From Eutreptiella sp. 'Long Island Sound 2002' (taxonomy: Eukaryota; Euglenozoa; Euglenophyceae; Eutreptiales; Eutreptiaceae): a stretch of 64,000 bases of DNA. The notes beneath the pieces were generated by a model. The model made no database searches and was not told the DNA's origin. It saw nothing but the letters and a program-made list of their open reading frames with translations. Positions 8,718 to 20,460 of this stretch are shown here, in pieces. The translations under genes were made by a program, and so were the position numbers. How positions within the stretch are numbered: position 1 is the first letter of the stretch; each line of letters opens with the position of its first letter. Where the stretch lies: positions 12,009,298 to 12,073,297 of the forward strand of contig OZ038395.1 of assembly GCA_964036045.1 (NCBI GenBank), given 5' to 3'.

Positions 8718-8972
8718 CCTGTGTGACATTCCTTTCTTTACGGGGCCCTGGAAAGTCACCCGTTCTTCCCTCCGCATGTTGCGTCGGGTCGCTGCGTTCT
8801 GTCGGCCCGTGCTCCTTTTGTGGTGTCGTTGCCGCGTCAGCGGGGCCTAGTGGTTGGCGCACCGGGGGTTGTTGCGGTTGTTGCGGGGGTCGTTGTACCG
8901 TCTTTGCTGCCCACTCCCCTCAGGTCACACACAGGTCGTCCCCCACATGCCTCGCCGCGTTCCCGTTTCCAC
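8718..8972 (-). repeat. Dispersed repeat family R8, copy 1
   Basis: First of eight copies sharing GTGTGACATTCCGTC, then GGGGCCCTGGACAGTCACC, CGCATGTTGCGTCGGGTC and GTGTCGTTTCCGCG. A C tract lies immediately left of it, so read on the minus strand the repeat ends in poly-G. Confidence 0.75.
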
Positions 8973-8976
8973 CCCG

Positions 8977-9290
8977 TGTGACATTCCGTCCGGTTGTTGT
9001 TTCTTTACGGGGTCCTGAACAGTCACCCGTTCTTCCCTTCGCATGTTGCGTTGGGTCGCTGCGTTCTGTTGGCCGCTGCGGCCGGTGCTCCTGCTGGTGT
9101 CGTTTCCGCGTTCACAGAGCCCAGTGGTTGGTGTGCTGGGGCTGTGCTGGATGTGGCGGGATGTGCCGTTTTGTGCGTCAGTGGCGCCCAGTAGTTGGCG
9201 TATTGGGGGTTGTGTTGGTTGTTGCGGGGGTCGTTTGACTGTTTTTGCTGTCCACGCACCTCTGTCCACAGGCCGTCCATAACCTGCCTC
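8977..9290 (-). repeat. Dispersed repeat family R8, copy 2
   Basis: Directly follows copy 1 in the same orientation and has the same ordered blocks. Its tail diverges after about 9240. Confidence 0.75.
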
Positions 9291-9366
9291 TCCCCCACCC
9301 TTAAGGCCAAACCCTAAGCACAGCCCACAGGAGGGGGGGCGTCCCTGGGCGCACCGAGAGGCACAC

Positions 9367-9443
9367 CTGGTCTTGTCCACTTCGCAGCGCACCACCAGCC
9401 CAAGGTAATCCCTCAGCGCCCACAGCGCCAGCACCACGAGGAC
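9367..9443 (-). CDS. Exon A6 of the long minus-strand gene: membrane segment
   Basis: On the minus strand an acceptor (CCGCCCGCAG) precedes 9443 and a donor (ACCAG|GTGTGC) follows 9367. The 77 nt encode a hydrophobic helix, VLVVLALWALRDYLGLVV, then a Cys-containing turn. The exon opens in phase 0, exactly the phase in which exon A5 closes. Joined to A5 it makes two adjacent hydrophobic helices. No further 3' exon was recognised with confidence below this point, where transposons dominate. Confidence 0.55.
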
Positions 9444-11220
9444 CTGCGGGCGGCGGAGGGGGTGTGCCGGGCTCATCAGACGTGGGGTGGGGCTGCGGTA
9501 GAGAGACGGAAGGGGCCCCCCACCGCAGGCCCAGAGGATCAGCCCCGGAGCGCTGCAGCCTACGGACTTGACACTGGACAGTGGGACCGGCGGGGCCGCG
9601 GCGCACGGGGCTGTGGCGCCGGGGGACCTCCTGCCCCCAATGCCAATCCCAAGGCCCAAACTGCCACACACATACCCCGACATGTTGGTGTTCTGAGGTG
9701 AGGCGCCCAGCCAGACCCCAGGCCCTCTACTCCTGGGTCCACATCACTCAACCCCCCCCCCCCCTTTCCCCTGTAGGGGACCAACAGGGAATCAATGAAC
9801 ACTAAGACATGCATACATGGACCCCCACCACCTTTCCCGTTACCTCCTTTCGCATCACCTTTTCCACTACTCCCCTCACCCCCAAGATGCCTTCAGTGCA
9901 ATGAGTCAATAAGCATTCAGTATTTAGGTAGTTATCATCCGTAGTTGTGAGTATTCGTGATTTCCAATATTCTTTCACCCCGCGTACTTGAGCAAAACCA
10001 TCATTAGCTCGCTCCGCTTGCTAACAACCATTTGCCCCACACGCACTATTTTTGTACCAAGCATCCCAACTTTAGCCCCATCTTTACCCTCCCATAGAGA
10101 AGCCCCCCAAGCAGACCAGAATCAAACCCCAACCCCTTCCCGTTAGGGCACACATGTCCAGGGGGTGAGGACCGGGACCACCGGCTGCTGCAGCGCCTGT
10201 GACAGTGACGGCAAGTGTAACTGGGGCGGAGCTGCGCCCTATGGGATCCGAAAAACGTGCCGATGCAACGGTGGAAACGGTGTGAAAAACACATTACATC
10301 AACGCCTGCGCCACTTGAGCAACCGGCGTACCGGACGGCCAACGGACTTTGATTTCCGGCACGGAAAACTGCGCCACCTTCCGTACAGACCTCATTTTCC
10401 CACGCAATTTGTCCCGCCCGCAATGCTTCCCCCGACTGCATGCACGACTGTACGCCACACGCGCACTTCCCAGGCCATTGCTTCCGGACCCCCCCCAGGG
10501 GGGGGGGGGGGTGCTCCACTGGCAGTCGGCGGTGTCTCATCAACTTCTGCCATTCACAAGATCTCGACCAGGCATTCCTTCGCCAGGGCCTACCTGGGGT
10601 CATGAAGACCCGCCAGAGCCGCTGTGTTGGCCCACCATTTCTGTGTCTCCATCGACAGCCGGTCATAGCACCAACACGGCAATCATCGTCAGTGCGGAGT
10701 GCACGCGCTCTTCACCGGGCCTCCAGCACTCGGCTGCAACCGTTGGGCCCCAACAGGGTCTTGCCCGGGCGCGGACCCTCCCCCATACCACAGGCATTCA
10801 CTCACTCAGGGGTTCACTGCAGCCATACCCCCACGGCTACCGATCAAATACGAAACAAATTCCAAACACGAGGTCTTTGCGAAGCTGAAAAGCAATGAAT
10901 ATTTCGCAAAAATTTGTTTTCGCCCCCAGAAAATAATTTTTTTGCGCTTTTTTTTTCAATGTCCCATTTTGCCCCCCCCCCCCCCCCCCCACCCTCCTGT
11001 AGCCCCCCAGCCCCCTACCCTCCCCCTCCCCGGCTAAGCAACGGCCTGGCACCTGACCACAGGCGCCCAGTCACAGCAACAAGTTCGGGGCCAACAGTCG
11101 GTCGGTCTGACACCCAACAGACCACATCGCACTTCCCAGAGGACAGCCCTCCCCTCGCCCGGCCACTTCCCTTCGGGTCTGCCGACACGCAGGCCCACGC
11201 GCATCGCACGCGCCCCACAC
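9444..11220. other. Intron-like non-coding stretch
   Basis: Between exons A6 and A5 of the minus-strand gene. It holds C/G homopolymers (near 9750, 10500 and 10973) and simple sequence. No second-strand gene was recognised. Confidence 0.5.
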
Positions 11221-11543
11221 CTGCCACAAGACAATGTCCCACAACAGCGACACAACAACCGCCTGCAGCCACGCCGTCAGGGGCCGTGCCGGGCACCACA
11301 GCCGGAGGCCGGCCGTGGCGGCCGCGGCGTACAGCAGCCCCACCGCGAAGGCCACGGGCACGCAGCCCGCGGGCAGGCGGTAGCGCCGGACAAACCCCAG
11401 CGGGCGGGGGGGCGTGACGGAGTTGCTGCTGCGGAACGTGGCCAGGAAGTCGTCCACGTGCAGGTCCCCCTTGACCGGGTGGTCCACGTCCGCAAACTGG
11501 CAGCCGATCACGGCCAGTTTGGGGCTGCCCAGCGCCCAAACGC
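11221..11543 (-). CDS. Exon A5: soluble segment followed by two membrane helices
   Basis: An acceptor (CCCGTGTGCAG) precedes 11543 and a donor (TGGCAG|GTGTGG) follows 11221. The 323 nt start two bases into a codon and end in phase 0, matching A4 before and A6 after. The product begins VWALGSPKLAVIGCQFADVD, then has a helix (GCVPVAFAVGLLYAAAATAG) and a second one (AWLQAVVVSLLWDIVLWQ). The pattern of the second helix running into A6 is reminiscent of the membrane region of polycystin-like proteins, but that is only a resemblance by eye. Confidence 0.6.
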
Positions 11544-13571
11544 CTGCACACGGGGCAGGGGCAACGCGTTGGGGCGCGCGCGGGCAGGCCCGCGCCGTCG
11601 TCAAAGGACAGGGAAGAAGGGGGAGCACCAGACATGCCACCAGCGTCTGCCAGGGAATCCGATTCTCAGTAGTGATTGGCCCCGTATCAAAGGCCACTCA
11701 GTAATACCCGCCCCCCCCGCCACCGGAACTCAGTAGGAACGTGCTGCGTCCGGTGTGTGGCTCAGTAGGACCCTGCTCCATCCGATCATGTCTGAGCTGG
11801 CAGACGCTGGTGGCAAATCTGGGGAGCACCGTCACATTCAACGTGGGCGGTCTCTTGTGGCTTGGGTTGCTAATTGCTCCGCGGCTTCGCTTATGGCGCC
11901 AATGGCACGTTGCACTTGTATGTCATTCGTGTTGTTGCGGTTGCCAGATCAATATTGTGCCGCGCCCATGCCCTGAAAACGCGTCCATACGCAACCGCCA
12001 AGAGCGAACCGCGTTTCGCACCGCCCCTGGGACAGCCCCTTCAAGGGTCCCTGTCCCCGCATACCAGAGTGTCAGTGCAGCGGGAGGGACACGACTGAAA
12101 ACCCCTTGGGTACTCAAAGAGGGGGGCCAGGAGGTTGCGGGCCCGGGATCCAACTGTTTGTGTACAAAAATGCCCAACAAGAAGTTTGTTCCCATTACAT
12201 TCACTGCTCCCCTCTGAAATTTGCTCGACAGGGAGTGGGGGGAGGGGGGGGGGGGGCAATGAAGGCGAGCGAAGCGAAGGTGGAGGTGGAATCTTTGGTA
12301 GACTCACCCTGATGAACACCGCCACCTGCCAAGGGCAACTGGATTTCAACCAGTCAGAGGCACATGAGTTCAAAAAGGTGAGGAAAGGCAGGGCAGTGCA
12401 AATTGGTGTGTGCAGAACACAGGGGGTGGGGGAGGTCGATGCGGGGGGCACGATGCGGAGAATGCTACAGTCACCATCGTTGCACATAGACCCACTTTTA
12501 GTCTGGTGAAGACTGTGCGGCCGCATACACAAAGCAAGTCTACTGTACGGCAGATCCCTAATGACTGAGTTGACCAATGGAAGCCCCGCGTGGCACTGGG
12601 TCAACGCGTACACTTGGGGCGCAAGCCCCATGGCTCGGAGTTCAAGCGGGCCCTCATGTGGGCTGCTGTGGTGCCGCGGCATGCGGCGGCCAAAACGCAT
12701 TTGAGTAGGGAGCCACGCATGCGTAATGGAAATGCAGGGAGAGGACTGGCCTGGCAAATGGTTTGCAGTGCTGAGACACATTCAAGGCCACATGAAATCA
12801 AGTCGCAGGGTCGCCACTGTTGCATTGTGGGCCATCTTTATTTAGGGCTACAAAGTCCGAGGAAGAAGCACTCAATTTGTAACCGACACTCACCGCCCCC
12901 AACCGCTTTGGCAACCCCCTCCAACCGCCTGCCTAACCGCTGCCGGGGGCGCCTCTGAGGCCCCTTCACTTCTAATGCATCCCCAATTAGCCCCACATCT
13001 TTGTACTATCATCAGCATCGACCGGAGCTGTCTTCAACGGGCGGTTTGCATGAGGATGGGCTGGGTTGTTGCTGCCCGATGATGGCGCAACAGATGCCCA
13101 ACAAAACAGACCCTACTTTGGACTACGGAGCAAAGATTCCCCCTGAGGCCTGCACGCCGCGATTCCAACGCAGGTTGTTTGGTGTTCATGGCAACGCGAT
13201 GCAGCGCCACATCTGCGACACACTGGCTCTGTTCACCGCTTTGCGGGGCCGCACCACTGCTGATCGGGGCAAATCGTCCAGACCAATAGAAATGTAGCAG
13301 TCAAGAATTCCAAATCCCCCAACCCTTCCACTATGCCACGCGACCTCCCTTTGTTTTGTACCCGCCATTCACCGGCGGATCCCAAAGCGGTTGCACAAGC
13401 GGTTACCGGCGGTTGGAAAAGCGGTTCGAGGGCAGTTCCGGCGGGTACAAACCAATTGGGAGGGCCGGTGGAGGCGGATAGAAGTGGTAGAGGAGGGGGG
13501 GAGGTGCACGGTCCGTCTGATACACCCCCCGAGGGCGGGACGTGGCATTTGGGGGTGGGGCCATGGCACAC
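11544..13571. other. Intron-like stretch with a dispersed repeat
   Basis: No exon was recognised between A5 and A4. The right part contains one copy of a dispersed repeat (12870-13068) shared with 39950-40165. Confidence 0.5.
12870..13068 (+). repeat. Dispersed repeat, copy 1 (second copy 39950-40165)
   Basis: The two sites share AACCGCCTGCCTAACCGCTG, GCCTCTGAGGCCCCTTC, then CATCTTTGTACTATCATCAG and GGGCGGTTTGCATGAGGATG in the same order and orientation, with a small insertion in the second copy. Confidence 0.8.
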
Positions 13572-13825
13572 CGACGCCGGCCGCTTCGAAGACGAGGTCA
13601 GCGAGGGTCAGGCCTTCCGTAGACTGGACGGACACGAGGGGCCTCCCGTACGCCGTGCCGGAGCCGGAGAACATGACGCGGTGCTGCGCGGCCGCGCGGA
13701 TCGTGAGCCACGGGGGCGCGCCGTGGACCTGGCACGGCGGGTACGTGCCCTCCAGCAGCAGCACGTCGGTGCCGGCCACGGCCTCCATCAGCGCCGCCGA
13801 GAGGCTCGGGTACGGATACTCGCGA
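13572..13825 (-). CDS. Exon A4: beta-helix (PbH1-like) segment
   Basis: An acceptor (CCCCTCTTCAG) precedes 13825 and a donor (GGCGTCG|GTGTGC) follows 13572. The exon is 254 nt: one base closing the codon begun in A3, 84 codons, and one base completed by A5. The product has the rhythm of right-handed beta-helix proteins: PSLSAALMEAVAG, DVLLLEGTY, WLTIRAA and GLTLADLVFEAAGV, alternating beta strands with Gly turns. Such segments are usually extracellular or luminal, which fits the membrane helices that follow. Confidence 0.6.
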
Positions 13826-15651
13826 CTGAAGAGGGGCGCGGCGGTGAGGGGGGGGGGGGGGGGCGGATGCGGGGCGGCGAGGCCGTATTGGCAGTGAAAC
13901 CCCCCAGCCACCGTCGGTTGGGTACCCACAGACGGCCGTCGGTTGGGCACCGGCTGCCGTTACTTAACCGTCAACCGTCGTCAACCGACCACCAACCGCC
14001 CTCACCCCAGGGCGTTGCTTGAGCGGAGGGGGGAGGGGGTCCAGGGGGGAGCCCCCCCACCCCCCCCCCTGCCGGACTGAACCATATCGACCAGGAATTG
14101 CAAAAATGCACCACATTGACCCATTCAGTATATACATTTGTCATAATGTCTGAACACAGGTAATCATCTTTTTAGGTCCATACATTGTGCCCTCACCTAA
14201 GCACCACCAGGCATCACAAACAGGAAACACAGTGGAATGCTCATTGTTATCAAATTGTTTGCCGAAGATCAATCAGAGTTGGACTCACCTGAGCTGGACT
14301 CACCAATGTCATCCTCCTCTGAACTGGAAGAGGAACCAGGACTTGGTGTGCCATTACGGCTGCTTGTGTTATAAACTCACGCAGAGTTGCCATTGGAGTG
14401 TTCAGACTCAGTGTGGAACATGCTTTCTGTGCCACATTATACGCCTCTTGCCTTTTCTTCCCAGTCCATCTATCTTGGAAACGAAAATAGAGGATCGCGT
14501 TTACAACATTGTCGCGTTTTACGCGGGGACACGGTTGGACCGGGGTGCCGAAGAACGCACTTATGGGACGCTGGGACATGGTGTCTGCAACAGAGGGAAG
14601 AAAGGATACAGTGGAGTGACCAAAGAACCCTGCTATAAGTGCGCCGAAGGCGCGGGAGGGCAAAATTGGCCCAAACGAAAAAACGTTCCCAAAACCCTGA
14701 TTCTCAGGTGAATTAGAGTGGAGGGGGGAGGGGGGGAGGGGGGTCCAGGGGAGGGAGGGAGGTGGTCCAAGGGGGAGGGGTCCCCCCCCCCTGCCGGAAT
14801 GAAAACTAAAGCAACGCCCTGCCCTCACCCCTTGTCCCTCCCCTGCACTACGGGACTACCGGGCGGCAAACGTCTGGAATGGAGGGTCGCACACTGTCCA
14901 CGAGATTCGCAGGCGCGCGTTCCTTTGAAACAAATGCCCAAGTTCGACTCATCTTGTGCGTAACAGTGCGTCAAAGGGCGGTGAGCCCCACCCTCATCAC
15001 ACGGCCCGTTACACCCCACGCCCTGCGGTGCCCGAGTGTTCCCTGGTGGGGACCGCCCCCCGTGTCCACCGTTGGACCCGCCAGGCCGGTGCCCTGGGGG
15101 TGTGTGTATTGGGGGGGTTGGGGGTTGGCACAAGGCCTCGGTATCTGATTGTTTGCCCTTGGCGGTGCCGATTGGCCTCTCGCCACTGCACATGCTGACC
15201 CTCTGTGGGCCCGAACGTGTTTTGGTTGTGTCAACGGAGCCCCTGGATGACTTGTCCCGTTTGACTACTCCGGGGGTCGGCTGTCCCGGAGACGGGGCTG
15301 TTGCCCGTGCCGTTGACCAGGGGCATCCAGATGCACAACGCTCCGAGTCCATGCGGGGGTTTGCCGACTCCAGCACTGACTGGTGCGCGCTGGGGTGCGC
15401 ATCTGCAGGATCATATTCCTGACAGGGGCTTCCAGCAACCACAATGATCTTTCCCGTTTTTCCTTTCCTTCTCCTCCTTCTGCGCTCTGCACCGTTTTCA
15501 GCGACCGCGGTCTGCCCTGCCTCCCTTTGTTCGCCCCTTTCCCCCTGCCCAGTTTCTTCTCCACCCTCTCCATTCTTTCTGCCCTGGGGGGCATGGGGTG
15601 GCGGGGGGGGGGGGGGGGGGCGCCTCACGCGGAGAGGCACAGGAGACGCAC
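13826..15651. other. Intron-like stretch; AT-richer island 14080-14700
   Basis: No exon fitting the gene was found. The island at 14090-14700 has, on the minus strand, a frame ending in Ser/Glu/Asp-rich codons (around 14275-14345) like the C-terminal tails of some transposases. It is probably a transposon remnant. Confidence 0.4.
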
Positions 15652-15865
15652 CTGCCGTCCGCCGAGTAGGCCGCGCGGGGGTCGACCTGCATGGACCGCA
15701 CGAACACGACCCGGCGCTTGGGCACCAACCGCCCCCGCGGGGGGCTGCGTGCCATGGCGGCATCGCCCGGGCTGGGGGACGCAGGCTCCAGCGCCTCAAT
15801 GGGAGGGAGCTGCCCGTTGATCAGGAGCGTGGGCCGACGGTCCGCGTTCATGGGGTCGTCCAGGG
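15652..15865 (-). CDS. Exon A3 of the long minus-strand gene
   Basis: A strong acceptor (CCCATCGCTGCAG) precedes 15865 and a donor (GACGGCAG|GTGCGT) follows 15652. The 214 nt start two bases into a codon and end in phase 2, fitting A2 and A4. The product includes ADRRPTLLINGQLPPIEALE and RRVVFVRSMQVDPRAAYSAD. No domain is recognised. Confidence 0.55.
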
Positions 15866-16022
15866 CTGCAGCGATGGGCCGGTGGGTGAGGGAGGCGCGC
15901 ACGGGGGCGTGAGGCAAGGGCGGCTCGGCGGGAGGGTGTCTAAGCGGACTGGCGCCCCCTCAGGTCACGAGGCCGAGGCACCGCCAGTTTTGGGGGCTGT
16001 GGAGTGCCGACAGTCCCCCCCC

Positions 16023-16180
16023 CCCGTGTGACAGTCCGTCGGGTTGTTGCTCCTTTACGGGGCCCTGGACAGTCACCCGTTCTTCCCTTCGCATGTTGCG
16101 TCGGGTCGCTGCATTCTGTCGGCCGCTGCGGCCAGTGCTCTTGCTGGTGTCGTTTCCGCGTTCCCGCCCCAACCCCTCCA
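16023..16180 (-). repeat. Dispersed repeat family R8, copy 3
   Basis: Same blocks as copy 1, with a C tract on its left. Truncated after GTGTCGTTTCCGCG. Confidence 0.75.
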
Positions 16181-17046
16181 CTGCCTCTCAAAGGCATTGG
16201 ACATTCGAAAAGGGTCCCTCGGAAAGTACGTTTTTGTGCGAGAACCACCAACAACCGTCGATGGAATCCGTTTGGGGCAACGCTGACGTGGGAAAGGCGT
16301 CGGTCTTTTTCTGCAGAAGGGAGCTTTTGGACTCGAATTTCAAAAGCGAGCACCTCAAGCCACGATCCTTTTTGTGGGGGGGGAAGCGGGCTGACTTTGA
16401 GAGTGTGTGCCTTGTCCGATGCATATCCACACGGATCGGCGGGGGGAAGTGGACAACAACCATCGTACCATGCAGCACGGCACCCCTGGTGCGGGTGTGT
16501 TGCCGGGGCAGGCGCTGTGCCACTGGTGCTCGTCCGTGTCATGCCCCATCCCAAAGCGAACACCTCGAGCCACGATGCGTTTGAGGCCTTGGGCGCTTGG
16601 ACTTTGCGTCCCTCCTGCACGCGTGCGGCGTGTGTGAGCGCGCGCGATGCACGTGGCGATGTGCGCGGTGCGGACAGACACACGTACGGCGATGCGGTGC
16701 ACCGGTTGCAGCCGCAACTGTGAAAAACTACGGATACATGAGAAGACCCTAAATGTCAGGCAACAGGATCAGCCCGCACCGCTGACGAGAAGAACAAAAC
16801 CGTGCCACCAGCGCGGCAACAACGAGCCATCAAAGGATTGGTTGCGGTTACTCGACGGCGGCTGGCGGGCAACCAACAGCGGTTGGCCGTCAACCGGCGA
16901 CCGTTAGTGTCCGCCGCCAACCGCCCGGCAGGCAACCCCCCGCGGGTCCGGCGCAATCACCATCGCACCATTCTTTTCCGCGGACCTTTGGTGAGTCGAG
17001 GGTCGCACGCCCTCCGTCGGGCCCCCCGGGAGAGCGGATCGCATAC
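16181..17046. other. Intron-like stretch
   Basis: No supported gene. It has a local imperfect direct repeat (CGAGCACCTCAAGCCACGAT near 16343 and CGAACACCTCGAGCCACGAT near 16556) and a CAACCGGC-rich minisatellite at 16845-16925. Confidence 0.4.
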
Positions 17047-17239
17047 CGGTCGCCAGCTCCGCGCTGCCGCTGCCGCTGTCGTACAGAGTGCCGGGCCCGA
17101 AGGACATGCTGCGCGTCTCCAAGCGCGTCAGCCCCGTGAGCTGCTCGGCATAGAACTGCAGCCAGGGACGCATCTGGTCGAGGGCGATGTCGCCCCGCGC
17201 GTCCCCACTGCGGACCACGAGGCTGGAGTAGAAGGAGGC
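17047..17239 (-). CDS. Exon A2, paralogous to exon B2
   Basis: An acceptor (CGCTTCCGTGCAG) precedes 17239 and a donor (GCGACCG|GTATGC) follows 17047. The 193 nt start in phase 0, matching A1, and end in phase 1, matching A3. The product starts ASFYSSLVVRSG and continues RPWLQFYAEQLTGL. Exon B2 at 37335 starts TSFFSSLLLRAQ and has VPWLHFYAQKLLG at the same place. The residues after the FYA block differ. Confidence 0.6.
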
Positions 17240-17419
17240 CTGCACGGAAGCGAAGGGGGGGGGGCAGTGCAGGCCCGGCACAACGGTCTGGCGGCTGGCC
17301 CGAGATCGCTGCCAGTCACCGACGGCTCCGCTGGCTCCGAAGTGGCTGCGGGGGTTTGCGTGGGATCCGAATGAGAAACAGAGGGAGGGCCGATTCTCCA
17401 GACCCCCCCCCCCCCCCCG

Positions 17420-17695
17420 TGTGACAGTCCGTCGGGTTGTTGCTCCTTCACAGGGCCCTGGACAGTCACCCGTTCTTCCCTTCGCATGTTGCGTCGGGTC
17501 GCTGCGGTCTGTCGGCCGCTGCGGCCGGTGCTCTTGCTGGTGTCGTTTCCGCGTTCGCAGGGCCCGGTGGTGGGCGCACAGGGGGTTGTGGTGGTTGTGA
17601 TGAGGGGATGTGACCGTTTTACGGTCTTTGCTGCCCACTCCCCCTCCGCGTTCAGGTCGTCCCCCACATGCCTCGCCGCGTTCCCGTGTGCGTGA
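17420..17695 (-). repeat. Dispersed repeat family R8, copy 4
   Basis: One of the longest copies. It includes the extra tail GTTCAGGTCGTCCCCCACAT that copy 8 lacks. A poly-C tract adjoins on the left. Confidence 0.8.
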
Positions 17696-17955
17696 GGCCC
17701 CATTGTTCCGCCCCCTCCGCGTGTTGTCCTGGTCCTTCGGCGCCAGAGTCCTGTCAATTGAGCCCTTTTCCCAAACCCCCCCTCAGTTTTGGGGGACTCT
17801 ATTGCCCTCCCCCCCCCAAAAAAAAATTTGAAAACCCGACTTCCCAAGGTCTGGCAGTTATAAAGCAGTTGGCCATCGGGGGGGGGGGGACAGAAGCGGT
17901 CGTCATGGGGAAGGGGGAGAGGGGGGGGGGGCTTTTCAAGCGCATGCCCCCCCTC

Positions 17956-18165
17956 CCGTGTGACATTCCGTCCGGTTGTTGTTTCTTCACGGGGCCCTGG
18001 ACAGTCACCCGTTCTTCCCTCCGCATGTTGCGTCGGGGCGCTGCGTTCTGTCGGCCGCTGCGACCGGTGCTCCTGCTGGTGTCGTTTCCGCGTTCGTGGG
18101 GCCCAGTGGTCGGCGTGCGGGGGCTGTGCTGGAGGTGGCGGGATGTGCCGTTTGCGCGTCCCCCC
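17956..18165 (-). repeat. Dispersed repeat family R8, copy 5
   Basis: Same blocks, with a C-rich left border. It lies about 30 bp from exon A1. Confidence 0.75.
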
Positions 18166-18196
18166 GCTGTCATTGTGTCATAGGGCGCGTCCGTAC

Positions 18197-18407
18197 CTTA
18201 GCGCTCTGCCAGTGCTTTCGGCACACGTCCCGCAGGCCCTTGGACCAGAGGTGGCAGGAGGTCTCGTCCTGGACCCACTTGGCGTGGAAGTGCTCTTCGG
18301 TGAACGCGCCGGCCTTCATGAGCAGACCCTGGGCTGCGTCCACGTCCGGCACCCCATTGCAGAGCAGCAGGTGAGCGGCGTGGATCAGCTGGCCCGACTG
18401 ACAAAGT
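18197..18407 (-). CDS. Exon A1, paralogous to exon B1
   Basis: An acceptor (TTTCCTCACAG) precedes 18407 and a donor (GCTAAG|GTACGG) follows 18197. The exon is 211 nt, the same length and phase as B1 (39322-39532), whose donor is also AAG|GTACGG. The product contains SGQLIHAAHLLL, EEHFHAKWVQDETS and LWSKGLRDVCRKHWQSAK. B1 has MGQLIQAAQLHL, DFLSRWQEDELR and LWAQGIREVKNQDWESAK. The phase of its first base also fits the end of B4, so A1 could follow B4 in one transcript. Confidence 0.65.
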
Positions 18408-18442
18408 CTGTGAGGAAAGCGCCAGAATGGGCAAGTCACAAA

Positions 18443-19078
18443 TCACAGCACAGCACCCAACACAACACAACACAACACAACACAACACAACACAACACAA
18501 CACAAGCACAACACAACACAACGCAACGCAACGCAACGCAACGCAACGCAACGCAACGCAACGCAACGCAACGCAACGCGACGCGACACGACGCGACGCG
18601 ACGCGACGCAACGCAACGCAACGCAACACAACACACCACACCACACCACACCACACCACACCACACCACACCACACCACTGCACAACACAACACAACACT
18701 ACACAACACAACACTACACAACACAACACAACACAACACAACACAACACAACACAACACAACACAACACAACACAACACAACACAACACAACACAACACA
18801 ACACAACACAACACAACACAACACAACACAACACAACAGAACACACAACAGAACACACAACAGCACAGCACAGCACAGCACAGCACAGCACAGCACAGCA
18901 CAGCACAGCACAGCACAGCACAGCACAGCACAGCACAGCACAGCACAGCACAGCACAGCACAGCACAGCACAGCACAGCACAGCACAGCACAGCACAGCA
19001 CAGCACAGCACAGCACAGCAGAACACAACACAACACAACACAACACAACACAACACACCACACCACACCACAGCACAG
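18443..19078 (+). repeat. Pentanucleotide satellite (CACAA)n/(CGCAA)n/(CACAG)n
   Basis: Nearly uninterrupted 5-bp repeats in blocks: CACAA, CGCAA with CGCGA variants, CACCA, a long CACAA block, GAACACACAA steps, a long CACAG block, then CACAA and CACCA. The right half (from about 18720) has the same block order as 31030-31490. The long open frames across it arise from the repeats and are not genes. Confidence 0.95.
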
Positions 19079-20316
19079 CCTGAGTACTCCCCAGCTCTAC
19101 TCACGGGCTGGGTGCCGGGTGCGAAGCCCCCGACGACAGGGCCCGGGCACTGCCAATAGGCGGTGTACTAACAGTGTCGGGTGCGCGCACGTCCCAGTGC
19201 CAAGCACCATCCCCAGGGACCCCGCGGCCCCTAGTACCGGCCGCCTTGGCCCTGGGAACGGTCAGCGACCCTCCGTAGAGGACGGCTGACCAAGCCTCCC
19301 CCTCCTCTCTTCCCCTACGCGCCCGCCCACGCGCCAGCCCACGCAGGAGCCCGGACATGCGCCCCCCCCGCGCCTTTGCCCCACCCACAGAGCCCTCTGC
19401 CCCAACTCCGTCCCACACACCCCCATGCAGCTCTCGGTGCCCCCCATGCACTACCTCCCGCAGCCACTCCGTGCCGCCTCCCCTGCCCACTGCCCCTCCC
19501 CCCACCCCCTTCTCCTGCCCTTGCCCCTCTCGCAGGCTGGCAGCGCCTGTGCGGCGCGCCTCCAGGGCCCCGCATCGGCGGCCGGCCGCGTGAACGATCT
19601 GGACCCGGGCGCGCCGACGAGGAGCCTCCAATACGGGGTCTTCATGGCAAGCGTCCAGGTGTGCAGTTGGAAAGGGCCCTGAAGGGTGCATGTGAGGGGC
19701 CCCCGCCCTAGCAGAGGCGCGGTGCCTGGGAGGAGGGGATGGACGGTGGCGCGGACATGCGCGGGGGGCCCCGACAACGACCCCCCGCCCTGTAACATGT
19801 GCGAGGGTGCGAGGAGGGATATAAAGCTGGCCTGAGGACTGGAGTGGAGCAGTCCAGTGGGTCAGTCAAATGTGGGCCAGATGACAAGGCCCAGAGATGC
19901 CGCCCCTGTCCCCGTCCGGTTGGACACCCTGGTATCGGTATCCGACATCCTTTAGGTACGGTATAAGGCCCCCCGGCCACCACCCCGGCGCCAACACCAG
20001 GGAGGGCGTCCGGGAGGGGTAACAGCCCCCGATCCCCCAAAGGCAGCCCCAAAGGTGAGCGCACCACTGGAAGGGGCATGTCTGCGGGGTAAACAACAAT
20101 GCTGAGTAATTCCCTAACGTAATGAATAGTGCTTACTGCCGTAACTAATGCTTAACAGGGTAAATGGCCCCCCCCCGGGGCCAGTTTAGTGCGCAACCCC
20201 CAGAGCCGGACTCGACCGGCCGTACTGAGGCGAGCCCAGAAATGGGTATGGCAGGCCACAGTCCAGCTGGTAGCCACGCCTCAGTACACTCCGTGGGCTC
20301 ATAAGGCCCACGGGGG
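19079..20316. other. Non-coding stretch between satellite and LINE
   Basis: Short exon-like frames exist on both strands at 19538-19684 with splice-like borders, but neither strand can be preferred. Nothing else was seen. Confidence 0.4.
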
Positions 20317-20364
20317 CCCCAAACACCGTTACGTTCGGGAGTTAAGCCCCGGCGGTGTTTGGGG
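20317..20364 (+). other. Strong hairpin upstream of the LINE monomers
   Basis: CCCCAAACACCG (20317-20328) and CGGTGTTTGGGG (20353-20364) form a perfect 12-bp stem. A second perfect stem-loop (GGACTCA-CGT-TGAGTCC, 20381-20397) follows. This marks structured sequence at or near the 5' end of the retrotransposon. Confidence 0.6.
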
Positions 20365-20460
20365 TTGTTCCTGGTTAAGAGGACTCACGTTGAGTCCCAG
20401 ATACTGTTACCCCGGGGTTATGACCCCCGGTACTGCCTGCTTACTTGCTTGCTGCTGCTA

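Noticed and set aside
16904-17847. Recurrent minus-strand peptide containing RRNMRREERVTVQ in several places
   Set aside because: It is a translation of the R8 dispersed repeat. The frame is not kept with the flanks and changes between copies.
18427-19104. Long Cys/Val/Leu or Thr/Gln/His ORFs of about 200 codons on both strands
   Set aside because: They are translations of CACAG/CACAA repeats in several frames at once, with no non-repeat content.
19538-19684. Candidate exon on the plus strand (pyrimidine-rich CCTCTCGCAG before 19538, donor GTCCAG|GTGTGC) or on the minus strand (CACCCTTCAG before 19684)
   Set aside because: Both strands give open frames with splice-like borders, and neither phase links to a neighbouring exon.
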